From positions 4,946,001 through 5,010,000 of the forward strand of contig NZ_SOBN01000001.1 of the NCBI RefSeq assembly GCF_004365705.1: a DNA stretch of 64,000 bases. Direction: 5' to 3'. The stretch's first letter is position 1. Every line of letters starts with the position of its first letter. Position numbers and translations under genes: made by a program. Under the pieces are notes generated by a model. The model was not told the DNA's origin and did no database searches. It worked only from the letters and a program-made list of their open reading frames with translations. This stretch comes from Streptomyces sp. 846.5. GTDB lineage: Bacteria; Actinomycetota; Actinomycetes; Streptomycetales; Streptomycetaceae. Positions 16,898 to 29,255 of this stretch are shown here, in pieces.

Positions 16898-17104
16898 CGC
16901 GCATGGGTGGGCGCACTGCCGAGCCTCCCGCGGAGCTGGCCTCCGGACCGCGATTTAGGATCGCTGCCCCTTTCGGGCTATCCTGGTTCGATGTGTGCGC
17001 GGAGCCGGACCGTTCGGTCGGCGAGCCACACGGAAACCCAAGGCCCCGCCGCCGTGCTTCCGCACGCCGGTCGGGAACACCTCTCGTAAGGACCCGGAGA
17101 GAGC

Positions 17105-17539
17105 ATGCCTCCCAAGAAGAAGAAGGTCACGGGGCTTATCAAGCTCCAGATCAACGCCGGTGCGGCCAACCCCGCGCCGCCCGTCGGCCCTGCCCTGGGT
17201 CAGCACGGCGTCAACATCATGGAGTTCTGCAAGGCCTACAACGCCGCGACCGAGTCGCAGCGTGGCATGGTCGTGCCGGTGGAGATCACGGTCTACGAAG
17301 ACCGCTCCTTCACCTTCATCACCAAGACTCCGCCGGCCGCCAGGCTGATCCTCAAGGCCGCAGGCGTGGAGAAGGGCTCCGGCGAGCCGCACAAGACCAA
17401 GGTCGCCAAGATCACGGCTGCCCAGGTCCGCGAGATCGCCACCACCAAGCTGCCCGACCTGAACGCCAACTCCCTGGAGCAGGCCGACAAGATCATCGCG
17501 GGCACCGCCCGTTCGATGGGCATCACCGTCGAGGGCTGA
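17105..17539 (+). CDS. rplK: 50S ribosomal protein L11
   Basis: The 144-residue uL11 starts at ATG 17105 behind GGAGAGAG. The N-terminal domain carries the proline-rich loop ([25 protein letters not shown]), the thiazole-antibiotic contact region, and the C-terminal rRNA-binding domain includes [14 protein letters not shown] and [12 protein letters not shown]. It forms the GTPase-associated centre with 23S rRNA helices 43/44. rplA follows after 81 bases. Confidence 0.97.
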
Positions 17540-17620
17540 GCAGTCCCCGAACGGTCGTGGTAGGGCCGAGCGCGGCCCGCAGCCACCACAACTCCACGTC
17601 TTTTATCCACAGGAGCAGCA

Positions 17621-18343
17621 GTGAAGCGCAGCAAGGCTCTGAACGCCGCGGCGGAGAAGATCGACCGCGAGCGTCTGTACGCCCCCCTCGAGGCGATTCG
17701 CCTCGCCAAGGAGACCTCCACCTCCAAGTTCGACGGCACCGTCGAGGTCGCCATGCGTCTGGGTGTCGACCCGCGCAAGGCCGACCAGATGGTCCGCAGC
17801 ACCGTCAACCTCCCGCACGGCACCGGCAAGACCGCCCGGGTCCTGGTCTTCGCGACCGGTGACCGCGCCGAGGCCGCGCGTGCTGCGGGCGCCGACATCG
17901 TCGGCGCCGACGAGCTGATCGACGAGGTCGCCAAGGGCCGCCTGGACTTCGACGCCGTCGTGTCCACCCCGGACCTCATGGGCAAGGTCGGTCGTCTGGG
18001 CCGCGTGCTCGGCCCCCGCGGCCTGATGCCGAACCCGAAGACCGGCACCGTGACCCCGGACGTGGCCAAGGCCGTGACCGAGATCAAGGGCGGCAAGATC
18101 GAGTTCCGCGTCGACAAGCACTCGAACCTGCACCTGATCATCGGCAAGGTGTCCTTCGACACCGAGAAGCTGGTCGAGAACTACGCCGCCGCCCTGGACG
18201 AGGTGCTCCGCGCCAAGCCGTCCGCCTCCAAGGGCCGGTACATCCGCAAGGTCGCGATCAGCACCACGATCGGCCCCGGCATCCCGGTCGACCCGAGCCG
18301 CACCCGCAACCTCCTCGTCGAGGAGGACCCGGCGTCGGTCTGA
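17621..18343 (+). CDS. rplA: 50S ribosomal protein L1
   Basis: The 240-residue uL1 starts at GTG 17621, with AGGAG 9-10 bases upstream. The family motifs are [22 protein letters not shown] and [22 protein letters not shown]. It forms the mobile L1 stalk and, in many bacteria, represses its own rplKA mRNA. The distal position after rplK is standard. Confidence 0.97.
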   Translation: MKRSKALNAAAEKIDRERLYAPLEAIRLAKETSTSKFDGTVEVAMRLGVDPRKADQMVRSTVNLPHGTGKTARVLVFATGDRAEAARAAGADIVGADELIDEVAKGRLDFDAVVSTPDLMGKVGRLGRVLGPRGLMPNPKTGTVTPDVAKAVTEIKGGKIEFRVDKHSNLHLIIGKVSFDTEKLVENYAAALDEVLRAKPSASKGRYIRKVAISTTIGPGIPVDPSRTRNLLVEEDPASV

Positions 18344-18385
18344 TCCCTGATCAGCTCGGCCAGGTCGCAGCAGCAGCGATACGAC

Positions 18386-18425
18386 GGGCTGGTTCCCTTC
18401 TGTCACGGAAGGGGAACCGGCCCTT
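18386..18425 (+). terminator. Terminator after rplA
   Basis: The arm 18386-18400 pairs with 18407-18423 with one G-T pair and one bulge, followed by a short T-containing tail. It separates rplKA from the lipoprotein gene. Confidence 0.75.
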
Positions 18426-18491
18426 CGTTGTGTCAGTCCTCGGGTGTAGCGTCTGCTCGCAGATCTCATACGAACCACAGGGGGAACTCAC

Positions 18492-19325
18492 ATGCGCCGT
18501 ACCCGTGCGCTGTACATCAGCACCACTGCCGCTATAGCGCTCGCAGCTCTGACGGCCTGCTCCGGCTCGACCGCGAAGACAGCTTCCGACGCTGCCTCCA
18601 AGAGCGTCAGCGGTGCCAAGTCGGCGGTACTCAGCGTCGCCGACGCACTGTCGCTGACGACGAAGAAGACCTCGACCTTCACCTCCGCCAAGATGAACAT
18701 GACGATGGTCATGCCCAAGGTCGGTACCACCACCATGACCGGTACGGTCTCCCACAACCCGGTGGCCCTGGACGCGACCCTGACCAACCCTCAACTGGCC
18801 GACGGCATGCACCTGCTGATGTCTGGCACCACCGAGTACGTCAACATGGGCGCCGCCGGGGCGAAGGAGTTCGGCGGCAAGCACTGGCTGAAGATCGACT
18901 TCTCCAAGCTGGGAGCCGTGGGCAAGGCCCTCGCCGACAGCGTCAACAAGAGCAACAGCCAGGACCCGGCCACCTCGGTCAAGCTGCTCACCGCATCCGG
19001 CGACGTCAAGCGCGTCGGCACGGAGACGGTGGACGGCGTGTCCACCACGCGCTACTCCGGCACGGTCGACCTGAAGAAGCTGGCCTCCTCGGACCCGGAT
19101 CTGAAGACCATCGCCGACCAGGCGGCCAAGACCGGCATGACCACCGAGAAGGTGGACATGTGGGTCAACGACCAGAGCCTCCCGGTGAAGTTCCACGAAA
19201 GCGCCACGACGTCCCAGGGCCCGATGGACATCACCATCGACTACTCGGGCTTCAGCAACACGCCGGTGACGATCACCGTGCCCCCGGCAAGCGACACCGA
19301 GGACCTGGCCTCGCTCACCAAGTAG
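18492..19325 (+). CDS. LppX/LprAFG-like lipoprotein
   Basis: The 277-residue protein starts at ATG 18492 behind AGGGGGA and has a lipoprotein signal peptide with the lipobox LTAC, giving an acylated Cys near residue 23. The mature part has a LolA/LppX-type fold: a long helix, then antiparallel strands (TFTSAKMNMTMVMP, ALDATLTNP, TTEYVNMG, VKRVGTETVDGVSTTRYSGTVDL, VDMWVNDQSLPVKF, MDITIDYSGF). Mycobacterial relatives carry lipids across the envelope. It is probably attached to the outer face of the membrane. The position inside the ribosomal-protein region is characteristic of streptomycetes; the ligand is unknown. Confidence 0.82.
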   Translation: MRRTRALYISTTAAIALAALTACSGSTAKTASDAASKSVSGAKSAVLSVADALSLTTKKTSTFTSAKMNMTMVMPKVGTTTMTGTVSHNPVALDATLTNPQLADGMHLLMSGTTEYVNMGAAGAKEFGGKHWLKIDFSKLGAVGKALADSVNKSNSQDPATSVKLLTASGDVKRVGTETVDGVSTTRYSGTVDLKKLASSDPDLKTIADQAAKTGMTTEKVDMWVNDQSLPVKFHESATTSQGPMDITIDYSGFSNTPVTITVPPASDTEDLASLTK

Positions 19326-19340
19326 CCGATTCCCGGGCGT

Positions 19341-19367
19341 GCCCGGTGGGCGATTTGCCCGCCGGGC
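19341..19367 (+). terminator. Terminator of the lipoprotein gene, overlapping the rplJ -35
   Basis: GCCCGGTGGGC (19341-19351) pairs with GCCCGCCGGGC (19357-19367), with one T-G pair. The right arm contains the -35 hexamer of the rplJ promoter. Confidence 0.7.
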
Positions 19368-19384
19368 GTGTCATCACGTAGCTT
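19355..19384 (+). promoter_or_regulatory. rplJ-rplL promoter
   Basis: TTGCCC (19355-19360) and TAGCTT (19379-19384) are separated by 18 bases, placing the start near 19391 and giving a leader of about 275 bases before rplJ. Confidence 0.6.
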
Positions 19385-19390
19385 GGTCCT

Positions 19391-19665
19391 TGCCACAGAC
19401 CGCTGGTTGTTGTCGCGTGCCCTGCAAGGGGAGGACGCGAGGACCGAAGGCTCCGCGAATGCGGACGACCCGCGCAGGATGGATGAGGACAATCGCGCTC
19501 CGGATGCATGCCGCAAGGCATGGCCGCCGTTGAGCATGTGAAGCCCCGTGCGCCTGCGCCGGGGCCGTTCTGTTTTTCTCGAACACTTTCTTCCGGCGGT
19601 ATGGGCGTAGCAGGTCGACTCAACGGTCGGCCACGCATCGACATCACGGAAGGAGGCGTAAGCCT
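19391..19665 (+). ncRNA. Structured rplJ leader (L10-type) with attenuator
   Basis: The 340-base gap 19326-19665 has no gene. Its transcribed part is rich in complementary segments and ends in a terminator-like hairpin: GCCCCG (19543-19548) with CGGGGC (19560-19565), containing GCGC/GCGC, then a T-rich tail with TTTTT at 19572-19577. This lies about 90 bases before rplJ. In other bacteria the L10-L7/L12 complex binds the rplJ leader to set its own synthesis, so attenuation here is plausible. A strong GGAAGGAGG precedes the rplJ start. Confidence 0.6.
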
Positions 19666-20229
19666 ATGGCAAGGCCCGACAAGGCTGCCGCTGTCGCAGA
19701 GCTGACGGACAAGTTCCGTGGCTCCAACGCGGCGGTGCTGACCGAGTACCGCGGTCTGACCGTGGCGCAGCTGAAGACGCTGCGTCGCTCGCTCGGCGAC
19801 AACGCCAATTACGCCGTGGTGAAGAACACGCTGACCAAGATCGCGGCCAATGAGGCCGGGATCTCTGAGCTCGACGACCTGTTCTCGGGTCCGACGGCTG
19901 TCGCCTTCGTCGCCGGTGACCCGGTGGAGTCGGCGAAGGCTCTGCGTGACTTCGCCAAGGACAACCCTGCGCTGATCATCAAGGGCGGTGTCCTTGACGG
20001 TAAGGCGCTGTCCGCCGATGACATCAAGAAGCTCGCGGACCTCGAGTCCCGCGAGGTGCTGCTCGCCAAGCTGGCCGGTGGCCTGAAGGCGTCGATGGCC
20101 AAGGCCGCCGCCACCTTCCAGGCTCCCCTCACGGAGTTCGCCCGCACCGCGGAAGCTCTCCGGGCCAAGGTCGAGCAGGGCGGTGCCGGTACGCCGGCTC
20201 CCGCCGCCGAGGACGAGGTGGCGGAGTAA
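19666..20229 (+). CDS. rplJ: 50S ribosomal protein L10
   Basis: The 187-residue uL10 starts at ATG 19666. The rRNA-binding N-terminal domain includes [20 protein letters not shown] and [13 protein letters not shown]; the C-terminal helix ([15 protein letters not shown]-type) binds L7/L12 dimers to build the ribosomal stalk. The Ala/Pro/Glu tail is typical of actinobacterial L10. Confidence 0.97.
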   Translation: MARPDKAAAVAELTDKFRGSNAAVLTEYRGLTVAQLKTLRRSLGDNANYAVVKNTLTKIAANEAGISELDDLFSGPTAVAFVAGDPVESAKALRDFAKDNPALIIKGGVLDGKALSADDIKKLADLESREVLLAKLAGGLKASMAKAAATFQAPLTEFARTAEALRAKVEQGGAGTPAPAAEDEVAE

Positions 20230-20318
20230 CCACTCCGTCGTCTCCTGCCTTGCAGCGGGCCCGTACGCCCGCCTATCCGTACATCCGGCACCTGCCGAAA
20301 TAGTGGAAGGACGCCATC

Positions 20319-20702
20319 ATGGCGAAGCTGTCCCAGGAAGAGCTGCTCGAGCAGTTCGCCGAGCTCACCCTCATCGAGCTCTCCGAGTTCGTGAAGGCGT
20401 TCGAGGAGAAGTTCGACGTCAAGGCTGCCGCCCCGGTCGCCGTCGCCGCCGGTGGTGGCGCTGCCGCCGCAGTCGAGGCCGTCGAGGAGCAGGACGAGTT
20501 CGACGTCGTGCTCACCTCCTCCGGCGACAAGAAGATCCAGGTCATCAAGGAGGTGCGCGCCCTCACCTCCCTCGGCCTGAAGGAGGCCAAGGACCTCGTT
20601 GACGGCGTGCCCGCCACCGTCCTGGAGAAGGTCGCCAAGGAGGCCGCCGAGAAGGCCAAGGCCGCTCTCGAGGCTGCCGGCGCTTCCGTCACCGTCAAGT
20701 AA
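20319..20702 (+). CDS. rplL: 50S ribosomal protein L7/L12
   Basis: The 127-residue bL12 starts at ATG 20319 behind GGAAGGA. It has an N-terminal dimerisation helix ([24 protein letters not shown]), an Ala/Gly hinge and the globular C-terminal domain ([33 protein letters not shown]) that recruits GTPase factors. It is cotranscribed with rplJ. Confidence 0.97.
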   Translation: MAKLSQEELLEQFAELTLIELSEFVKAFEEKFDVKAAAPVAVAAGGGAAAAVEAVEEQDEFDVVLTSSGDKKIQVIKEVRALTSLGLKEAKDLVDGVPATVLEKVAKEAAEKAKAALEAAGASVTVK

Positions 20703-20758
20703 TCACGGTTACTGACTGGCGGTTCGCCTGCCGGCCGTGAGGCCGGTACGAACCTCTG

Positions 20759-20804
20759 AACCGAGGCGCTCACCCGTACGGGTGAGCGCCTCGGTTTTTT
20801 GTTT
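20759..20804 (+). terminator. Strong intrinsic terminator after rplL
   Basis: A perfect stem (20759-20775 with 20780-20796) encloses GTAC and runs directly into TTTTTTG, a canonical rho-independent terminator. It separates rplJL from rpoBC, which in many bacteria are joined by partial read-through. Confidence 0.95.
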
Positions 20805-21344
20805 GCCGGGTCCATCCCGCCACTGCTGTCCGATCTATGACGATTCGCCACTTCTGTCGCCGAGGTGCTCCCCACCGCCCTCCAGGGCGAGTATGGTGAT
20901 CGTCGTCGCTGCGGGTACGACCTGTCCGCAGCGGGCGCCGCAGGCTTCGGGGACCACTCCCGGAGCCGCACCAGCGGTCGCCGCGCGGCCACCCCACCAG
21001 GGCAGTCGCCCGGCCCGACCGCCGGCCCCGGGATCGTGCCGAAGCGCTCCCCGAAGGGTCTCCGGAGAGGTCCTCCGACGGGTTCACCGGGGGCTCGCCC
21101 TTGACGAACCGCACGCGGCGCGCAATTCTCAGGACGCGAGGTTGTACCTCCGCCAGGAGGTCGCGGCAGGCAGCGCGGCAAGTACGCAGCAGGCACGGCA
21201 GCGAGCAAATCTCAGGTTCCAGGCATGGAACCGGGGTGTGGTGGGGAATACACACCCAGTAGGCAGTAACCGCCCCAGGGGCGCCCTCGACAGGGGTTGC
21301 ACCGCGAGGTAGGGAGTTCGAAGATTCGGTCTCCGAATCCGGAC

Positions 21345-21373
21345 TGGACAGCAGTGTGCCGTCTGGCTACACT
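21345..21373 (+). promoter_or_regulatory. rpoB-rpoC promoter
   Basis: TGGACA (21345-21350) and TACACT (21368-21373) with 17 bases between are near consensus, with a predicted start near 21380 and a 200-base leader. The rest of the gap between rplL and rpoB (about 20805-21344) contains no gene I can support; a second -10-like TATGGT lies at 20892, without a clear -35. Confidence 0.75.
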
Positions 21374-21581
21374 GTCCCTTTGCGCTGCCTTTTAGCTGCT
21401 CCGTGACTCGACCCCCGGAGTACGCACTACCCCGACCAGGGGTGGCACCCCGTTTGCGCACTGGCTCTGACCTGGAGAGATATCCAGGCCCCTGAGCTCG
21501 TGTGGAGACGCGGATGCTACCCGTGCGACGGGTGGGCCCGGTACGCGCGTAGTGAGTCCGAGCCCTCGGAAGGACCCCCTC

Positions 21582-24500
21582 TTGGCCGCCTCGCGCAACG
21601 CCTCGAACAACTCCGCATCCACCGCACCGCTCCGTATTTCCTTCGCGAAGATTCGTGAGCCCCTCGAGGTTCCCAACCTCCTCGCCCTGCAGACCGAGAG
21701 CTTCGACTGGCTCCTCGGCAATCAGGCGTGGAAGGACAGGGTCGAGGCGTCGCTCGCAGAAGGACACGACGTCCCGCAGAAGTCCGGCCTGGAGGAGATC
21801 TTCGAGGAGATCTCCCCGATCGAGGACTTCTCCGGTTCGATGTCGCTGACCTTCCGCGACCACCGCTTCGAGCCCCCCAAGAACTCGATCGACGAGTGCA
21901 AGGACCGCGACTTCACCTTCGCGGCCCCGCTCTTCGTCACCGCCGAGTTCACCAACAACGAGACCGGCGAGATCAAGTCGCAGACGGTCTTCATGGGCGA
22001 CTTCCCGCTCATGACCCACAAGGGCACCTTCGTGATCAACGGCACCGAGCGTGTCGTCGTCTCACAGCTGGTGCGCTCCCCGGGCGTCTACTTCGACACC
22101 ACCCTGGACAAGACGTCCGACAAGGACATCTACTCCGCCAAGGTCATCCCGTCCCGTGGTGCCTGGCTCGAGCTCGAGATCGACAAGCGCGACATGGTCG
22201 GTGTCCGCATCGACCGCAAGCGCAAGCAGTCGGTCACCGTGCTGCTGAAGGCCCTCGGCTGGACCTCCGAGCAGATCCTGGAGGAGTTCGGCCAGTACGA
22301 GTCGATGCGCGCCACCCTGGAGAAGGACCACACCCAGGGCCAGGACGACGCACTGCTCGACATCTACCGCAAGCTGCGTCCGGGCGAGCCGCCGACCCGC
22401 GAGGCCGCGCAGACGCTTCTGGAGAACCTCTACTTCAACCCGAAGCGCTACGACCTCGCCAAGGTCGGCCGGTACAAGATCAACAAGAAGCTCGGCGTGG
22501 AGCAGCCCCTCGACGGCGGCGTTCTCACCACGGACGACATCCTTGCCACGATCAAGTACCTGGTCCAGCTGCACGCCGGTGAGACCGAGACGGTCGCCCC
22601 GAACGGCAGCACGATCGTCGTCGAGGACGACGACATCGACCACTTCGGCAACCGTCGCCTCCGCAATGTCGGCGAGCTGATCCAGAACCAGGTCCGTACG
22701 GGTCTCGCCCGTATGGAGCGGGTCGTGCGCGAGCGCATGACCACCCAGGACGTCGAGGCCATCACGCCGCAGACGCTGATCAACATCCGGCCGGTCGTCG
22801 CCTCCATCAAGGAGTTCTTCGGCACCAGCCAGCTGTCCCAGTTCATGGACCAGACGAACCCGCTGTCGGGGCTGACCCACAAGCGTCGTCTGTCCGCGCT
22901 GGGCCCCGGTGGTCTGTCCCGTGAGCGGGCCGGCTTCGAGGTCCGTGACGTGCACCCGTCCCACTACGGACGCATGTGCCCGATCGAGACCCCGGAAGGA
23001 CCGAACATCGGTCTGATCGGTTCGCTCGCCTCCTACGGCCGGGTCAACGCCTTCGGCTTTGTGGAGACCCCGTACCGCAAGGTCGTCGAGGGTGTCGTCA
23101 CCGACAGCATCGACTACCTGACCGCGGACGAGGAGGACCGGTTCGTCATCGCCCAGGCCAACGCGCCGCTGACCGATGACAACCACTTCGCCGAGGGCCG
23201 TGTGCTGGTCCGCCGCCGTGGCGGCGAGATCGACTACATCCCCGGTGTCGAGATCGACTACATGGACGTCTCGCCGCGCCAGATGGTGTCCGTCGCCACC
23301 GCGATGATCCCCTTCCTGGAGCACGACGACGCCAACCGCGCCCTGATGGGCGCGAACATGATGCGTCAGGCGGTGCCGCTGCTGAAGAGCGAGGCCCCGC
23401 TGGTCGGCACCGGCATGGAGTACCGCGCCGCGGTCGACGCCGCCGATGTCATCGCCGCCGAGAAGTCCGGTGTGGTCCAGGAGGTCTCCGCCGACTACGT
23501 CACGGTGGCCAACGACGACGGCACCTACACCACGTACCGCGTGGCCAAGTTCACCCGCTCCAACCAGGGCACCTCCTTCAACCAGAAGGTCGTCGTGGAC
23601 GAGGGCGCCCGGATCGAGGTCGGGCAGGTCCTGGCCGACGGTCCCTGCACCGACGAGGGCGAGATGGCCCTCGGCAAGAACCTGCTCGTGGCGTTCATGC
23701 CCTGGGAGGGTCACAACTACGAGGACGCGATCATCCTGTCGCAGCGCCTCGTGCAGGACGACGTCCTCTCCTCGATCCACATCGAGGAGCACGAGGTCGA
23801 CGCCCGTGACACCAAGCTGGGCCCGGAGGAGATCACCCGGGACATCCCGAATGTCTCCGAGGAGGTCCTCGCGGACCTGGACGAGCGCGGCATCATCCGC
23901 ATCGGCGCCGATGTCACCACCGGTGACATCCTGGTCGGCAAGGTCACGCCCAAGGGCGAGACCGAGCTGACCCCGGAGGAGCGCCTGCTGCGCGCCATCT
24001 TCGGTGAGAAGGCCCGTGAGGTCCGCGACACCTCGCTGAAGGTGCCGCACGGTGAGCAGGGCAAGGTCATCGGCGTCCGCGTCTTCGACCGCGAGGAGGG
24101 CGACGAGCTGCCGCCCGGCGTCAACCAGCTGGTCCGGGTCTACGTGGCCCAGAAGCGCAAGATCACCAACGGTGACAAGCTGGCCGGCCGGCACGGCAAC
24201 AAGGGTGTCATCTCCAAGATCCTTCCGGTCGAGGACATGCCCTTCCTCGAGGACGGCACCCCGGTCGACATCGTGCTCAACCCCCTCGGCGTCCCGTCCC
24301 GGATGAACCCGGGGCAGGTGCTGGAGACCCACCTCGGCTGGCTCGCCAAGACCGGCTGGGACGTCTCCGGACTCTCCGAGGAGTGGGCCCGACGGCTGCA
24401 GAAGATCGGGGCCGACAAGGCCGTCGGTGGCACCAACCTCGCCACCCCGGTCTTCGACGGCGCCCGCGAGGACGAGATCACCGGTCTGCTCGACCACACC

Positions 24501-25055
24501 ACCCTCACCCGGGACGGCGACCGCCTGGTCGGCTCCTCGGGCAAGGCGCGGATGTTCGACGGCCGCTCCGGTGAGCCGTTCCCGATGCCGATCTCGGTCG
24601 GCTACATGTACATCCTCAAGCTGCACCACCTGGTCGACGACAAGCTCCACGCCCGTTCGACCGGTCCGTACTCCATGATCACCCAGCAGCCGCTGGGTGG
24701 TAAGGCGCAGTTCGGTGGTCAGCGCTTCGGTGAGATGGAGGTGTGGGCGCTGGAGGCGTACGGCGCCGCCTACGCCCTCCAGGAACTGCTCACCATCAAG
24801 TCCGACGACGTGCTCGGCCGCGTGAAGGTCTACGAGGCCATCGTCAAGGGCGAGAACATCCCCGAGCCCGGCATCCCCGAGTCCTTCAAGGTGCTCATCA
24901 AGGAGATGCAGTCGCTCTGCCTGAACGTGGAGGTGCTGTCCTCGGACGGCATGTCCATCGAGATGCGTGACTCCGACGAGGACGTGTTCCGCGCCGCCGA
25001 GGAGCTCGGTATCGACCTGTCCCGGCGAGAGCCGAGCAGCGTCGAAGAGGTCTGA
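21582..25055 (+). CDS. rpoB: DNA-directed RNA polymerase subunit beta
   Basis: The 1157-residue protein starts at TTG 21582: GGAAGGA lies 8-10 bases upstream and the product then begins [13 protein letters not shown], matching streptomycete RpoB starts. All major regions are present, including [20 protein letters not shown] (rifampicin pocket), [28 protein letters not shown] and the C-terminal clamp segment [15 protein letters not shown]. In the rifampicin region the motif FMDQTNP has Thr425 at the position of E. coli Asn518, while the residues equivalent to Asp516, His526 and Ser531 are the usual sensitive ones. rpoC follows after 104 bases. Confidence 0.97.
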   Translation: MAASRNASNNSASTAPLRISFAKIREPLEVPNLLALQTESFDWLLGNQAWKDRVEASLAEGHDVPQKSGLEEIFEEISPIEDFSGSMSLTFRDHRFEPPKNSIDECKDRDFTFAAPLFVTAEFTNNETGEIKSQTVFMGDFPLMTHKGTFVINGTERVVVSQLVRSPGVYFDTTLDKTSDKDIYSAKVIPSRGAWLELEIDKRDMVGVRIDRKRKQSVTVLLKALGWTSEQILEEFGQYESMRATLEKDHTQGQDDALLDIYRKLRPGEPPTREAAQTLLENLYFNPKRYDLAKVGRYKINKKLGVEQPLDGGVLTTDDILATIKYLVQLHAGETETVAPNGSTIVVEDDDIDHFGNRRLRNVGELIQNQVRTGLARMERVVRERMTTQDVEAITPQTLINIRPVVASIKEFFGTSQLSQFMDQTNPLSGLTHKRRLSALGPGGLSRERAGFEVRDVHPSHYGRMCPIETPEGPNIGLIGSLASYGRVNAFGFVETPYRKVVEGVVTDSIDYLTADEEDRFVIAQANAPLTDDNHFAEGRVLVRRRGGEIDYIPGVEIDYMDVSPRQMVSVATAMIPFLEHDDANRALMGANMMRQAVPLLKSEAPLVGTGMEYRAAVDAADVIAAEKSGVVQEVSADYVTVANDDGTYTTYRVAKFTRSNQGTSFNQKVVVDEGARIEVGQVLADGPCTDEGEMALGKNLLVAFMPWEGHNYEDAIILSQRLVQDDVLSSIHIEEHEVDARDTKLGPEEITRDIPNVSEEVLADLDERGIIRIGADVTTGDILVGKVTPKGETELTPEERLLRAIFGEKAREVRDTSLKVPHGEQGKVIGVRVFDREEGDELPPGVNQLVRVYVAQKRKITNGDKLAGRHGNKGVISKILPVEDMPFLEDGTPVDIVLNPLGVPSRMNPGQVLETHLGWLAKTGWDVSGLSEEWARRLQKIGADKAVGGTNLATPVFDGAREDEITGLLDHTTLTRDGDRLVGSSGKARMFDGRSGEPFPMPISVGYMYILKLHHLVDDKLHARSTGPYSMITQQPLGGKAQFGGQRFGEMEVWALEAYGAAYALQELLTIKSDDVLGRVKVYEAIVKGENIPEPGIPESFKVLIKEMQSLCLNVEVLSSDGMSIEMRDSDEDVFRAAEELGIDLSRREPSSVEEV

Positions 25056-25159
25056 CGAGGGTCCGGGTCGGCGCTGTTGAACCAGCGCCGGCCCGCCGCC
25101 CCCAGGACCCCCTCAGACCAGATGTAAGACTTCGACCCCGAAGGTGGGATTGACGACCC

Positions 25160-29059
<3,900 letters not shown>

Positions 29060-29086
29060 CAGTCGCAGACAGTACGAGAACCGCAG

Positions 29087-29117
29087 GGCGGTCGTTCCCC
29101 GAAGGGGGGCGGCCGCC
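29087..29117 (+). terminator. Terminator of the rpoBC transcript
   Basis: The arms 29087-29100 and 29104-29117 pair along 14 bp (with G-T pairs) around GAA, 28 bases after the rpoC stop. Confidence 0.8.
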
Positions 29118-29127
29118 TTGCGGCGTT

Positions 29128-29231
29128 CTGCGGACCGTAGCTGGCTTGTCGCGCAGTTCCTCGCGCCCCCAGGGGGCTGCAACTGGATCAGTTGCAAACG
29201 TCCAGGGGCGCGGGGAACTGCGCGACAAGCC
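29128..29231. repeat. Palindromic intergenic repeat, copy 1
   Basis: Long arms 29143-29169 and 29205-29231 (27 bases, one mismatch) flank a core that itself holds GCAACTG/CAGTTGC (29179-29185, 29189-29195), so the element can fold as a branched cruciform. A 17-base flank at 29128-29144 is repeated exactly at copy 2. Sequences of this kind (GCGCGGGGAACTGCGCGA) occur widely between Streptomyces genes; it probably also acts as a terminator for the convergent gene. Confidence 0.8.
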
Positions 29232-29255
29232 CCCGGTAAAGCCGCACCCGACCCC

